NCBI GenBank assembly: GCA_023333565.1
Contig: JAJKFH010002994.1
Location: 744,001 to 808,000, forward strand
From: Puffinus mauretanicus
Lineage: Eukaryota > Chordata > Aves > Procellariiformes > Procellariidae
DNA: 64,000 nucleotides
Reading direction: 5' to 3'
Position numbers and translations under genes: made by a program. The notes below the pieces were generated by a model that saw nothing but the letters and a program-made list of their open reading frames with translations, searched no databases and was not told where the DNA came from. Position 1 is the first letter of the stretch; every line of letters begins with the position of its first letter. Shown here in pieces: positions 25,160 to 37,035 of this stretch.

Positions 25160-25383
25160 GATCATCAGGCAATTTTGTGGTGACGAGGCAGGTCCGACCT
25201 CAAGCCAGGAAGTCAATCCACAGGTCAGGATCAGGTCTAGTAAGGCTAACCAGGGTCAGACACAGCCCAGTGATCACCAGGCAGGTCCATAGTGATGAGG
25301 TAGGTCTGAGGTCAAACTAGGAAATCAGTCAATGGGTCAAGGTCAACAAGGTTCATGGTCAGGCACAGGCATGGCTGTGTGTG
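25160..25383. repeat. two-copy tandem duplication, period about 112 bp
   Basis: 'gatcatcaggc' at 25160 recurs as 'gatcaccaggc' at 25272, and 'tgacgaggcaggtc' at 25181 recurs as 'tgatgaggtaggtc' at 25293. The copies continue with matching 'aggaagtca/aggaaatca' and end in 'gtcagacacag' and 'gtcaggcacag'. The unit is itself rich in short 'caggtcag' words. Both copies are diverged, so the duplication is old. Confidence 0.75.
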
Positions 25384-25544
25384 AGCTGGAGACAGGCACT
25401 CCTAACAGCATTGCTCATGTGGTGAGTGAAGACCCAGGGTTGAGCTTAAGTGGGGCTCCTGGGGCCATGGGCAGAGGATGGAGGCTTCAGGTGGGACTGG
25501 TTAGGGCTGTTAAGACTTCTTAGTGCTCTCAGGGCCCTTGTAGA

Positions 25545-25680
25545 CAGATACTATTTCTGGCTCTCCACTGACTTCCAGGTGATCTTGAACAAATCCCGTC
25601 CCCTGTGTTTCTCCATCTTACCTGAGTTTCAATTGGGAAGGAAGACCAGTACCATCTTCTTCTCTGAAGCTTCAAATTAG
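25545..25680 (+). repeat. MIR-type SINE relic
   Basis: 'ctctccactgacttccaggt', 'gatcttgaacaaatcccgtc' (family: gaccttgggcaagtca), 'tttctccatcttacctgag' follow the MIR order. Moderately diverged. Confidence 0.6.
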
Positions 25681-27034
25681 TAGAAAGGAGCAGTGAAGGT
25701 AGCATTATTTTTCAGTATGCTTGTAATTGCAAGATGTGCACCTATTATGAGGATGGGAGTCACAGTAACTCCTCCACGCAAGAATCTTTTATTGTTCACG
25801 TGAGTAGATTCTCATATTTTCCTCTAACAAGCTTCTGAGTATTTCCGGCAGAATTCCTGTGAGATTAAACATCATATAAAATGTATTTGTCTCATGCAAG
25901 ATCTGACTTGCTTTTGAACCATCAGCAATCATCGCAGCAATTGCTGGGATACAACTATATTTTTTTATTGTTATTACTATTTTTCCACTTTCTGTCCTGG
26001 ATCTTGTAAGATGCCAGTCCTATCACTAATTATGCTAACAAGGTCCTGAGGTTGATTTAGAGGCTCTGTTATAATGCCAGCCTCTCAGTTTACATCTCAA
26101 GTATAGGCATGTTTATTGTAGATGTCTGTTAAGAGAAGCTACTTTTTCTGTGCTTGTATGGAGAGTGAGAGCAGGAGCCAGGGTTGGAGGGGAGTAGTAC
26201 AAAATAACACATGGAAATGAGAAAAAGCAAATATCTTTGCCATATCTGCATCTTTCTGACAAAAACGCTGACGTTTCCATGGGGCACAGTGGTTTGCCTT
26301 TAGCTTCTTATGGACACATAACGTTTGGTTCCATACAGTCTTTCCCCAAACACAAAACAAATAGACTCATGAAAGAGTAGCTCATTCCTGAGGGCCGGCA
26401 CCCTGTTCGGTGTGTTGATAACTTTCCAGAGCTGATGTGTGTATTAGTCACCCTTGCTGGTTCATTGCTGATCTGAAAGACAGAGGTTAAATAATTGCAA
26501 AAGCAAGGCTGATGTCATCATGGCGCCTGACTGAAGCTGATACTTGGGAACTGCAGAGACATATATATTTGCTTTGCTTTTGCCCAGGAAAGGGGTCACA
26601 CTGAGCAATGGTTCTCAACCTTTTCTCAGACGTGCAGTCCAATGCACAATGTCTGTGTGGCTGAGTCACTCCCACCTTCCTGAACTGCTCACCAACAAGC
26701 ATCGTGAAGAGGTGAACTGTAGACAACATGTTCTCCCTCTGCAGTTCTCTTTTTCTCTGCTTCTCCCTGTTCCTCCCAGTCTGAAGGGATCCTGGAGACT
26801 TAAAAATCAGATGCATGCATGTACATTTACAAGGGCCTCCTTTATACACTGTACCATGTGTGTATGCCCCACATACAAGTCAGAATCTGTTTTGTTGTGT
26901 ATATAAGTAGAGAGGTTTCTTGTACAGGCCTGTTTTACTGACCATATCATGTGTATATCATACATACACTACGCATATATCATATAACCTTGTATATATG
27001 TATGGGCCTTTTCTACTTACTGTTTTACACTGAG
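25681..27034. other. unassigned non-coding stretch
   Basis: Opposed 120-codon open frames at 26487-26849 (minus) and 26544-26906 (plus) overlap almost exactly and show no motifs. An AT-rich stretch with repeated 'catatatcata' words lies at 26940-27005. Confidence 0.45.
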
Positions 27035-27135
27035 AATATGACTTGGCGCTGTATGAGACATAAAAAATAAAGACAGACACTGCCCTAAAGAGTTTGTACT
27101 CTAAATGTCAGACATAGAAAAGACAGGATGCACTG
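27035..27135 (+). repeat. old amniote repeat fragment (SINE or LINE tail)
   Basis: 'ggcgctgtatgagacataaa', 'aataaagacagacactgccc', 'taaagagtttgtactctaaa', 'tgtcagacatagaaaagaca' match in order the conserved tail of a repeat common in turtles and birds (family words: aataaagacagtccctgccc, caaagagcttacaatctaa). The exact family name is uncertain. Confidence 0.65.
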
Positions 27136-29079
27136 TGGTGAGGAAGATTTCTGATGTGCTTGTAATTTAAATAGGAAAAAAACTAAACTTGCTTCACAGG
27201 AAAAGAGTGTGTGCCTGTTTGTTTTTAAGAAGACTTTAGAAAAGAAAAAGTAACAGTTTTATGACAGTTTGATGGGGAAGAGGTATCTCTTAACACCTGC
27301 AAAGAGGCTCGGGAGAAGGAAATGGGTGTACATGTCTGTGTGGTCTACAGAGTGAAATTCAGCTGTGGCTTCTGAGGCTGCAACTCGTAGCTGACACCAG
27401 GACCGGCTTTATTGGCACATGTGCCAATCCTTTTACTCCTTGAGCTCTTCCCTGTGGCTCTGTTGCGTTTGCCTGGCTCTGTGTCTAATCCCTATCTAGC
27501 ATTGTGTTTTATGCCCTTAATGAGAAGGGATAGACAGCAAAGCAAAACTTCCATGCTGTGATCATAGAAGAGGAGCTATTTATTTCTGTGTTTCATGTGA
27601 TGCCATGAAAACAGTCAGCAGTCTTACAGTAGAGCTCTGCAGTATCCACAGCACCTTTGCTGATGCCAGCTGACGTTACGTAGCACATGCCCCTTGCAGT
27701 GGTGTTCTGCATCATCATGATGGTGGGCAGGCTGTAGAATCAGAAATTAGAGCAGGGGGCACATTTTATTCTCTTTTGGGTGCACAGGCTTTCAGGTCTA
27801 AAACTTCTTCAATTCTGACTAGGACTTGTCAGCGTTTTTATTATACATGTACATATTTGTATTTTAAGAAAATGAAGTGCTGGGTGTGGGTATGTGCTAA
27901 TACTAAAAAGGAAACATAACCATATGAAGCTTCCTAAAGCCTTATATTAAAATACCGGAAGCATTTGACTCCAAAGTATTGTGTTGAAGAGGTATGTGGA
28001 AAAGCCTTGGTCCTCCTTGCTGCTAAAGACAGAAACTTCTCATGGGTTTATTTCAAAATGGTCAAGCCCACAGATGTAATCAGGAAAGTTCTATGGGTCA
28101 CACCATGTTAATGAGAGACTGCCACAGCCGGAGAGCCCCTTGTGACATTGCGGGGACATAATGCCACTCAGAGAGCTGTTTCAAGGTACTGGAGCCTGTT
28201 AAATGGCTGAATTCCCTTAGTGATGTCTGTCTTGTCAGCTCTAAACTTCAGGAGACAGTTAAGGCCCAAATCCCAGCTTGTCCAAACTGTCTTCACACTG
28301 GCATTTTCTCTTGTTTCACTGCAGAGAGAGACTCAGTTGCCCTGGCTTCAATTTATACCACATCTCTAGAGGAAGTGTGAACACAACTAGGTCAGTTTCT
28401 GTGGCTCTGTGAACTCAGAATTCAGCACAGCCTCCTGAAGTGGTGTGTGTATATAAGGGCTCCAGACCAGTCATACTGCAAATTTAATAGTAATTACAGC
28501 AACAACATCCTTAGCACCTGGATGGAAGAAAAAATAATGCATGCAGTGATAAAATCAGAACACAAGGCAGATCTCTTGACCCTTTTGTACTGGCCATTTC
28601 CAGCTGCCTATAGCAAGCATGCTGATTTGGTCTGATTATGGCAGAGAAAACACAGCAGCTGTTGGGAACACTCTGAATTGCCTATGGGAAGCTTATGGTT
28701 ACAATCCTTCTTCCAGCTGAGCTGTGATCTGCCCAGGACAGAGCAGTGGTTACGGAGGTGGAACTAAACAGTCCTTGCCTGTCTCCAGTTTTAACCTGGC
28801 AGTTGTACCTGCTTTTTCACTCTCTGCTGATTACTGAGAATAACCAAAGTAGGCTTTGCACCTAAGATTAGCTAGAATACAGTGCTGGTCTGACCACTGC
28901 CTCTCTTGTGCATCCAAAGCAGAATGATCACCCGTCTTGGAAATAACTGTGTGATTAAGGGAAGAACCTTTTTGAAGGGGCAATTTAAAGAAATGTAATT
29001 TCCCTTAGCAAATCCTGTATTTTTTCTCCTTATGTTCACATCTTCTACCCTTGAATATACAATTCAGTCCTGTAAACTT
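27136..29079. other. unassigned non-coding stretch
   Basis: 'aggcccaaatcccagct' at 28262-28278 is a possible end of an old palindromic repeat. Otherwise nothing. The sequence becomes more AT-rich toward 29000, where the hAT relic begins. Confidence 0.45.
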
Positions 29080-30430
29080 CAATTTGTTACGAAAATAGTA
29101 CTCATGACCAGTTTTGATACTTTTTCAATACATTTTTAAAGCAATTCATAAGACTTTACATGGATAACTGAAATTAACCTTCATTTGTGCCTTAATTTGA
29201 AGTTCAAACTTAACATAATCAATATTTTGTGGTCTTCTGCAATCCGTTCAAGTCTGTTTATTCAAGGAAATGATTTTTGTTCCACTTCTGCATTTGAGGT
29301 AGAAATGGGCATAATTAATTCCACAAACTAAAAGAACTAGGACTCTGAAGATAGAGAAATATACCATGTCCAAATTCAACACTTGTGAAGTACATGCACA
29401 CTCCACTTAATTTTTTAGTGTATAATACATACAATGGTTCTCAGCAAACTATCGTTATTCAGCTTTTTGTAAAATTTTAGCTCTTCAACAATGACTGTAA
29501 ATCATGCTTTCCCCCCCTCTGTAAAAGTGATTGTATGAGGTGAAAATAGTCATATTTGCTGAAATCAGATATGAGAGCAGACATATACTACTGAATAAAA
29601 TGCATTGTTTTTGTCATGATGTGTTTTTGGATGAGCTACATTTATAACCAAGTAATTTGCTATCAATGTTTCATTGTAATTTACTCTCTAAAGAATTCAT
29701 CATGTCATAAACTTCAGTAGGTACAAGATCAGTTCATTCTAATTTTAAGATTGTATCGTAAGAAACATTTAGCACATTGTGAAATAAATTCAAGAAGCAT
29801 TTAATCACTGCAAGTCTGTCATGCTCATCTTTGTCATCCTTAACAAACTTAAAAACTGCAACTGGGCAATTCTCAGCTAATGTAAAAAGTAACATCTAAT
29901 AGCTTTCAACTGCAAGTCAGACAGATAATCATCTGGTGGGGACATGCCTCAACATTTCCGTGCATTGAAGGTTGACAAAACGATATAGCTTCCGTAATTC
30001 TGAAACTCTTGGCAGCTAAGGAGAAGTGATTGAAAACTTTGGTTACACAATCCTCAAGATCAAATGATTATTTGATCAAACACTTATTTATAGAATAATT
30101 TGCTGTGTTTTACAGAAGATAGGATGCTTATTTTACTTCCAGCTAATTGCCCAGCTCATTTTCCTGTAATTTAGAGTCAGTGAGGCCTCCAAAAGTTAAC
30201 ATTAGTGTTATTAGCTGAATGTGAATAACAAAGCTCAGACCATTTGACTTTTTTAATACTTCTTACATTTTCAGATATTCTCATACAGTTTCACTGATGC
30301 CTTGCAGTAACAATAAAACAGATATTTTCGTTGTTGTATGACTGAGAGGAAAATGACTACCAAGAACACTTCAATTATTTCCATGGTTTGAAAGTTTGTA
30401 TGTGCAGAGTAATGCTAGTGCAAATTATCT
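29080..30430 (-). pseudogene. decayed hAT-superfamily transposase (DNA-transposon relic)
   Basis: Read on the minus strand with frame changes, the segment gives peptide pieces in the order of a hAT transposase. At about 30150-30219: SANNTNVNF, then after one extra base GGLTDSKLQENELGN, as around the conserved DN-x-N catalytic region. At 30008-30055: EDCVTKVFNHFSLAAK. At 29920-29946: HVPTR, a TGA where the family has Trp, then LSV; this is the TRWLS motif of hAT proteins. At 29737-29847: an open run of 37 codons starting FVKDDKDEHDRLAVIKCFLN. Just downstream: TEVYDMMNSLESKLQ. At 29280-29300: TSNAEVE, the shape of the C-terminal dimerisation motif (NAEVER-x-FS). Several in-frame stops are TGA or TAA, and at least three frameshifts occur, so no product is possible. 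Order and motifs agree with what I know of hAT-like proteins of fish and insects; exact family is unknown. No terminal inverted repeats or 8-bp target duplication were found. It could instead be a dead copy of a domesticated hAT gene. Confidence 0.72.
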
Positions 30431-31054
30431 AGAGTAATTCAAACTTATTTTTGCATGTTTAGTTGCTATTTTCTGTTTAAAATTTGTAATTAAATTTTTG
30501 AGAAAACAAGTTCTTGTTTATGAGTGAGTGGATGGAATTTGATCTCATACAAAGTGGGCAGAGGATATAAAACAGTATGCTTCAAATATAGTTCCAGTTA
30601 AGTCAGCCAGCAGCATCCCTGTGGGAGTGAATACCCACATTAAGTCTCCAGGTTGTTCTCAGTTCTCTGCCTCACTGTGGCAGAATCTACAAGCAGTAAG
30701 CTCAGTGTAGGAGTTTACTCCATTGTCCCTCAGTTCTCCTGTAAAATTCTAATTAAGTTTTTGTGCTAAACTCAAATGCAACCATTTCCCTTTTTGTTTC
30801 CACAATATACTTCTGATTCCACCCTCTATAATGCTTTTAGAAGCTCAGAGCACACCAGCAATGCAATATAGAAAATCTTTTTATTGAGTAAGACAGCAGC
30901 TGCTCTGCTCTAGAGCAAACTCTGTTTATATACTGCTAAGCTTGGATAAAAATTTCTAAAAGCTCTGGAAAGACCTTTACCTAGAAACTTTCCCACATCT
31001 GCTCAATTCTGTTTCAAGGTCTTGTGCTATATGTACCACTGTAACTTAGTAACT
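30431..31054. other. unassigned non-coding stretch
   Basis: The first 130 bases may hold the decayed N-terminal part of the hAT relic, but I could not read it. The rest is unrecognised. Confidence 0.4.
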
Positions 31055-31100
31055 TGAACTAAGGATCTCCGAGGTCCTTTCTAACCCAAGTTCTATGATC
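31055..31100 (+). mobile_element. short CR1 LINE 3'-end remnant
   Basis: 'ggatctccgaggtcctttct' followed by 'aacccaagttctatgatca' matches the extreme 3' end of CR1 (gatctccagaggtcccttcc, aacccxxxxxttctatgat). Only about 45 bases remain. Confidence 0.65.
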
Positions 31101-32439
31101 ATTTTCACTGATCTTCTGCAACAGAAGTCATTAGTACCTGTACATGGCTTAATGAAACTTTCTGTCTCCATAGTGGCTTAAAAGGTCTCTAGCTCAACAT
31201 ACAGTTTAGATTCCTCATTTAGCTTTTTACTTCCCAAGGGCTGAAGATAAAATTGAAGCTGGGTATGCAAGCAGTGAGTTGACCCAACAGCATCCCCTGT
31301 GGTTATCTGTGGAGAAGCTGGAAACAGGACCCAGAGGGACCTTCATTTGTTCTTTGTCTACTGAATTTGGGTTGCTGGACTGGCTTGATTTTGCTCAGAC
31401 TTCTGATCTTTTGGGAAAAATGAATCTGGGTAAAGTCGGATGTACACTCAGGTGTACCATTATGTGTCATGCACATCTAATCAGATGCATGGTTTTGTGT
31501 ATTTTTTTCTCTTGCAGCTGGTAAAAATCAAAGGGTAGTGAAAAGAAACTACAAGCAGGCAGTTGTGTGAACACAAAGTGTTTGAAACAGGGCAAACTGG
31601 ATGTGGGGAGAGACATAAAATAGGGGCAAACGAGAGAATTTTCAGAGCTGTGCAAGAGAGGCAGAGAAACCCCTTGGGGGCAGGGGTAAAGTCATCATCG
31701 CATTAAGTGAGTAGTCTGTTGTGATTGTTCTCTGATGTGAAATAGAGTGAAAAATGATGGCATTTTTTTCTTTTAATTTATTGGAATTGTGAATGACTCA
31801 GTCTTGCTTTAACTTATTTTGTATCTGCTTTATTTGGAGTGTGCTCTGAATAAACAGGGCTCTCTGTTTTCATACTCCTGTAGATTTTGCTTCTTGCCTC
31901 GTGGTTTTTTTTTTTTCTTTTTTTCTTTTTCTGAAAGTAGAGGTTTGGGTGAAAAGTAGCCATAACATTTCTGGTATCAGAAACACACTAAATTAATTCC
32001 TTTTAAGCCAGGGATAATGAAACTCCAAAACTTTCAAGAGGTTCTGCTCATAGAATTGTATCCAAGCTTTTCTTCCCAGCCCCCTCCTGGATGATGTTAC
32101 CAAATGGGCAAGCCTTGAACACAAAAACTCTTCCAGCAGCAAACCCACCATTCCCTCTTGCTAGCCTTCTGTCCTATTGCCCATCAAAGGACATCGCTGT
32201 TCGCAAACTAACATCTGAAGCGGCTTGATTTGTGAATAAGCAACACATTGTGGTCAGCTGTGAGCCAGACTACAGCATTCATGAAGGATGAGGAAGGTGG
32301 GTGACTCACGTGGTTCAAACAGATGGAAGGCGACCTCAGGGCCAGCCCTTGCTGTCCAGTTAAATGTAATCTCAGAGCTGAACAACTCTAGCAAGTCTGT
32401 GTCCAGTTCTGATTTTTTGGGTAGAAATCAGATGACATG
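31101..32439. other. unassigned non-coding stretch
   Basis: A good acceptor ('ttttttctcttgcag', ending 31518) is followed by an AATAAA at about 31849 and a T/GT-rich downstream stretch, so a terminal non-coding exon at about 31519-31870 is possible. A long T-rich run lies at 31904-31930. Nothing coding. Confidence 0.35.
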
Positions 32440-32960
32440 CAGATTAAGGCTGAGTTTGTGTTTAATTAGGGGATTATCTCAAATCTGAAATGGAGCCGCT
32501 TTGAAGCGTGTGAACCAAAGCTAGATAAAGACTCCCACAAAACCCTGCAAACTGGAAATTTATAGGTTTCACCCTGTATTTATTTGCTGTGGCTCACTTT
32601 GAGGTAAAAGGTACAGCTCAGCTGCCACAGCTGGACTTTTTTCTTGGCCACATTTCTTTTCATAGGTTGCTCTAATTTGTTTGTTGAGCGGATAATCTGA
32701 AATCAGATTGGCTGGAGCTGCAATCGCTCTGCTCGGCTCCCTTAGCAAACACACGAGGTCTGAGAGGTGTCTGGCTGCATGTAATGAAATGAGCTGACTG
32801 GCACTTTAGCATTCCCCTGTGTAGGAGCGTCTTAGGAGTAAGACACTTAATTATTATTAACATTCTAATTGGCCTGTGCGAGTGCAAATGTGTGTGCGTG
32901 GCTGCGCTGCCTGGCTCGCCGTTGGTAGAGAAGCCACATCACATATTTCCCAAACTGGCT
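32440..32960. promoter_or_regulatory. possible regulatory stretch with clustered TAAT cores, speculative
   Basis: Free of repeats, with three TAAT or ATTA cores packed into 32847-32872, an E-box-like CAGCTG pair near 32617-32633, and a local rise in CpG at 32875-32925. The mixture resembles developmental enhancers, but no conservation test is possible here. Confidence 0.2.
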
Positions 32961-34179
32961 CCCTCTGAATCAAGCAGAGCCTGTATCTTCTAAAGTTCAT
33001 ATCTCAACCTTCAGCCGTTTCCAGCAGCAAAACCCCAAACAGACTAAAGGGGGGGGGGGGGGGAGAAAAAAAAGCAACTATATTAAGGAAACATTAACAG
33101 GAAAAGAACATCTTGGTAAGGTCTGCAGATAAGAATGGTAAGAATTGTTCTCTCCAAGCAATATCTGCAGTACAGCTTGTCCTGTATGCTTTAGCCATTG
33201 CTTTGTGCCAGCGTATAGGGAGGACATTAGCTCTTAATGGGAAACATTAGGTGTTTAAATCAAGAACATTTTTCCAGAACGTGAAATTCTGTCAGGTGAT
33301 TGCTGAAAGCCTGGGTTGAGACTCTGCTCCCCGAAGTTACTTCTTGTTAGAGGCTTGCCACCTAGTGCTTTAATTCGGCACTGCTCTTCTCTTTCTTTTG
33401 CCCGGACTTAGTGCTGGAAAAGCCGATTCTTAAAAAATTGTTTATTTAACATAAGTAGCTGTTACTACATGCATTGACTGTTTGGCTCTTAGCTTTTGCA
33501 AAGAACAATATTTGTTGTCCCAGTAAAACGTGCTGCTTACGCTGACAAACTACATCAGAATGGAGGGTTTATTGTAATAATGTCCTTTCACCCTGCTTTG
33601 GCAGAGTGAAGCAGCCTAAAAATGAATGACTATAGTTTATAGCAGGGTGCTTGCCTTAGTGTGTAACTGCAAATGACAATCAGTTCTGCAGGGTACAAGG
33701 ATTTTTTTGATGCATTCATGATTGTCTGGTAGAGAACAAACACTATTCTTATAAACTCACACTTTGGAAAAACATAAAAGAAACTGGCAATTTAAAATAG
33801 CTTCCTTTGTGTTCAGACCATCTCTCTGAAAGACATAATCTGACCATTCAACTGTACTTACAGCTCTCCCCTTCTGCTGAGTTATAATAAAAACAGAAGC
33901 AAGATCCTTAGCTTCCTGTATCTGCACTTAATTTAGCACTAACACTAAAATCATCTTACCCTTTCATACTACAGGAATGATTTCTACTACCTTTACCCTT
34001 GTTAAGAACAGCATCTCACACTGAGTTGTTTTTACAAAAATCAGTGAGACTTAACTACCCTTACAATCAAGTTTAGGGTGCCAGAATCTGACCTAAGGTT
34101 ATCTTGCTAATGGAGTTATGTGTGCTTTGGCAGTGCCAGTTTTCTCCCTACATATTGCAAAAAAGACTTGAACTCAGAC
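32961..34179. other. unassigned stretch with a 15-base G run
   Basis: 33049-33063 is an unbroken run of 15 G followed by an A-rich run. Bases 34020-34090 include 'atcagtgagacttaac' and 'ccagaatctgacct', a possible old palindromic repeat fragment. Otherwise unrecognised. Confidence 0.5.
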
Positions 34180-34260
34180 TCTGAAAGGTGCTGAGCAGCT
34201 GCAGTTCCCACCAAAGCCAGTGACTGTTGAACATGCTCTGCATCAGTCCAGGCTCTGCTC
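34180..34260. repeat. old palindromic amniote repeat fragment
   Basis: 'gaaaggtgctgagcagctgc' followed by 'agttcccaccaaagccagtg' and 'actgttgaacatgctctgc' keeps the order aggtgctgagcacctgcagctcccattgaagtcaatggg of a well-known reptile and bird repeat. Confidence 0.55.
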
Positions 34261-34484
34261 ATCATGTTTATTTGACAGGCAATAACCTTTTTATTGAACC
34301 CAGCACATTACACTGATGATCCACCCTTCAGCAAATATGATTGTAATAATCACTTGGTATTTATTTAACAGCCAATTGCTGTCTTTGGGAAAGAGTCAAT
34401 TTACATAGTTCCAAATTAAAATTAATACATTTTGTAATGGTTATTTAATAAAGGCCAATGTAGGGGAGTTGCCTACTGGTGAGA
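34261..34484. other. unassigned non-coding stretch
   Basis: Nothing recognised. Confidence 0.5.
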
Positions 34485-34670
34485 GGTGAGGATGGGAGAC
34501 CAGGCGTCTGTGTGTAATACTCCATTCTGCCACTGACTTGCTTAATGACCTTGGGCAAATCACTTAGCCGCTACATCCTTTTATTTATTCCCTTGTAAAA
34601 CTGGTGTAATAGTACCCTGGTGCCACGAAGCTTAATTACTGTTTGTAAAGGATTTTGACCTCTCCAGCAA
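34485..34670 (+). repeat. MIR-type SINE, well preserved
   Basis: 'gaccaggcgtctgtgtgtaa', 'ttctgccactgacttgctta', 'atgaccttgggcaaatcact', 'ttgtaaaactggtgtaatag', 'tttgtaaaggattttgac' run in family order from head to tail. Confidence 0.87.
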
Positions 34671-36984
34671 GGAACTGCATGAATTATACTATAGCTAGTC
34701 TGTTGACCCTAAATGAAGGAAATGTATGCAGCTGTTTATCTAGAGAAATGTCTAGTTAGAAACACATTTTAGGCCAGTGAAGTATCTTTCATTTAAGATA
34801 AAAGAACACCTTCTTCCTCCTACGCTTTCCACCAAATGTCAGAGCTTCCTATTGCTTTTAAGTGCAAAGTCTAATTTTCTCTGAATATATATATTCAGGA
34901 GCCTGGCCAACTGCCCTTGATATTGATTTCATTGGCCAATTGATGAGGCGTGTAGGAATTTTTTTCTAATGCCTAACTTGGTCTTTCCTCATGTTATAGT
35001 ATCAGACTCTGACTCCTTGTCCTGTGTCTTTCCTCCCTCTCTCTCACTCCTCCTTAGGAATATAAAGCGCTTCAGAAATGAGACAAGGTTTGTAATAAGT
35101 TACTTTAATTGGATTTTTTTTTTTTGGTATTGGTATGCACAGGTTATCTTTAAATGATTTACTGATGTACTGCTCATTTAACCTCCTTCCTGCTCTCTTT
35201 GTATATGGATTCCTTTAACGATACTGGCAAACAACCTTTTAGAGAGTGTGCAACACATTTCTGCAATGAAAATCCCAAATGAAAAGCTAGAAGGCACTGC
35301 CATTTCGGAGATGTCATGTCCCAGTCTCGTAGGTTTTGGCACTCAGTCTCCCATGGCATTGGTGGGCACCCAGCACCATGCAGGGTGGGGTGCTTACCCA
35401 CCCCCAACCCCAGGAAGGTAAAGAGGAGCCTTCTTTTCTTTCTGCTTCTTTTTTTTTTTCTTTTTCTTTTTTTTTTCCTCCCTGTGATCGTTGAGCCACT
35501 CCGACGTGAATTTATGTGTGTAATCATCTGTGTTGTAATTGGCAGCCTGGCATATGAGTCACTAACCAAATTAACTGAAGTTTCCTTTGGGGAAAAATGT
35601 AATCAGTTACTACACTCAGATACATTGCAACAAATTAACTCTTACTGTTTGTATGGGTTTAGAGTTAGCTGGCTGATGGTTTCCTTCCCCAAAACCAGTG
35701 GGGGGGGGGCCCAAGAACAGGGAAGGGATAAAAGCCCGAGGGATGGAGGTATCCTGAAGCATCTTTTTCTCGATAGCTCCTGGAAAAACATTTGCAATAT
35801 TCTCTACCCTAAGAGTTCAAAAATCACAAATAATATCCATCCCATAATATGAGATTGACTTTAAAATCGGTAAGATGGAAAAATACATGTTTTGCTTGTT
35901 TGGGGCATTTAAGCCTTTAGTGCTCCACCATGCGAGCTTTTGTTTGCAACCCAAATTATCAGACCTCTACTTTCTGTGGGAAAGAAAGCGGAGATTTTCA
36001 TATAATCATATGACTCAAGAAGCTGGGGCTTTAAGAAAAAATCCACTATTGCAGAACTAAGAATTAATTGGTCGGAGTTAGCAACACAGGACTTGATTGT
36101 TTTTCTTCTGTACTGAAATCTATTCAGAGCCCAAATCTAAGAAGCACTGTGGAGATAATTGATAATAATTTTTTTGTTTGCTGGCTGAATAAAAAAATTA
36201 GTAAAAACTTTGTTTTCAGTAAAATGAAATATTTTATTTGAGCTGAAATGGAATATTAATTTTCAAAATTTTTTCACTTAAAAAAAAAATTCAGATGCTT
36301 TATTTTAAAAAGTCTTCATCTCTACAAGTGTTTCTTCTCCAAGTCTGGTAAACAGTTCCAGTTGAGCTTGATCTGCAATTGTCAGAAAATAAAATATTCT
36401 ACTAAAAAGGTCCCAATGGCTGACCTGAGAGGTCCTAATCTAGTGAGTGACTGAGACATTGGAATACTCAAATCTTTTAAGGGGTAATTGCTGCTTAATA
36501 GTCTTAGGGGCCCAGATATACAAACATGTAGGTATCAATCTCTTTAATTTTAATCTCTGAAGATTTGGTATCTGGTATTTTTTGCCTTTTTACTGCTTGA
36601 GAAGCATAGGACTTCTCCTTGCTGAAATGCTGTTAGAAGGTAGATATATGTTGACCAGTATGAAGAGATATGCAGTAATGCAACAAGAAAGGAGATAAAT
36701 GGTGACTGAGGAACCAAGACAGCTTTCAGGAGAACCTTGCAGCCTGTGTTCTGGGAATTCCAACTGCAGCCTTCTGGACAATTAAGATTTTTGTAGTGTC
36801 TTCTGTGTAGGACTGAACTTGGTCAGTTAGAGAAAAATGATGTAGGGTGCCTAGTGGAAGAGAGAACAGGAAGGCTGTTTGAAGAAGATAACCATGATGG
36901 GCAAAATCTGTAATTCAGGCATAAAACCCCCATACTGATCAGAGAATGCACTGCATCTGCTGGAGGTATAACCAGAAGATTAAA
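34671..36984. other. unassigned non-coding stretch
   Basis: Includes a T-rich tract at 35449-35478 that inflates a 178-codon open frame (35316-35852) with phenylalanines, and a run of ten G at about 35700-35709. No gene or repeat recognised. Confidence 0.5.
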
Positions 36985-37035
36985 GATTTTTGGCCCATTC
37001 TTGCTCCCACTGAAGTCAGTCAGGTGGTGCGGTGC
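36985..37035. repeat. old palindromic amniote repeat fragment, weak
   Basis: 'ttggcccattcttgctccca' followed by 'ctgaagtcagtcaggtgg' recalls the words tggcccaatcctgctcccattgaagtcaatgg. Confidence 0.45.

Noticed and set aside
26487..26906. Opposed 120-codon open frames as an antisense gene pair
   Set aside because: Neither has a motif, and near-complete overlap on opposite strands is typical of chance openings.
35316..35852. 178-codon open frame on the plus strand, the longest in the window
   Set aside because: It runs through a T-rich tract that gives a string of phenylalanine and leucine, a low-complexity artefact, with no recognisable motif on either side.
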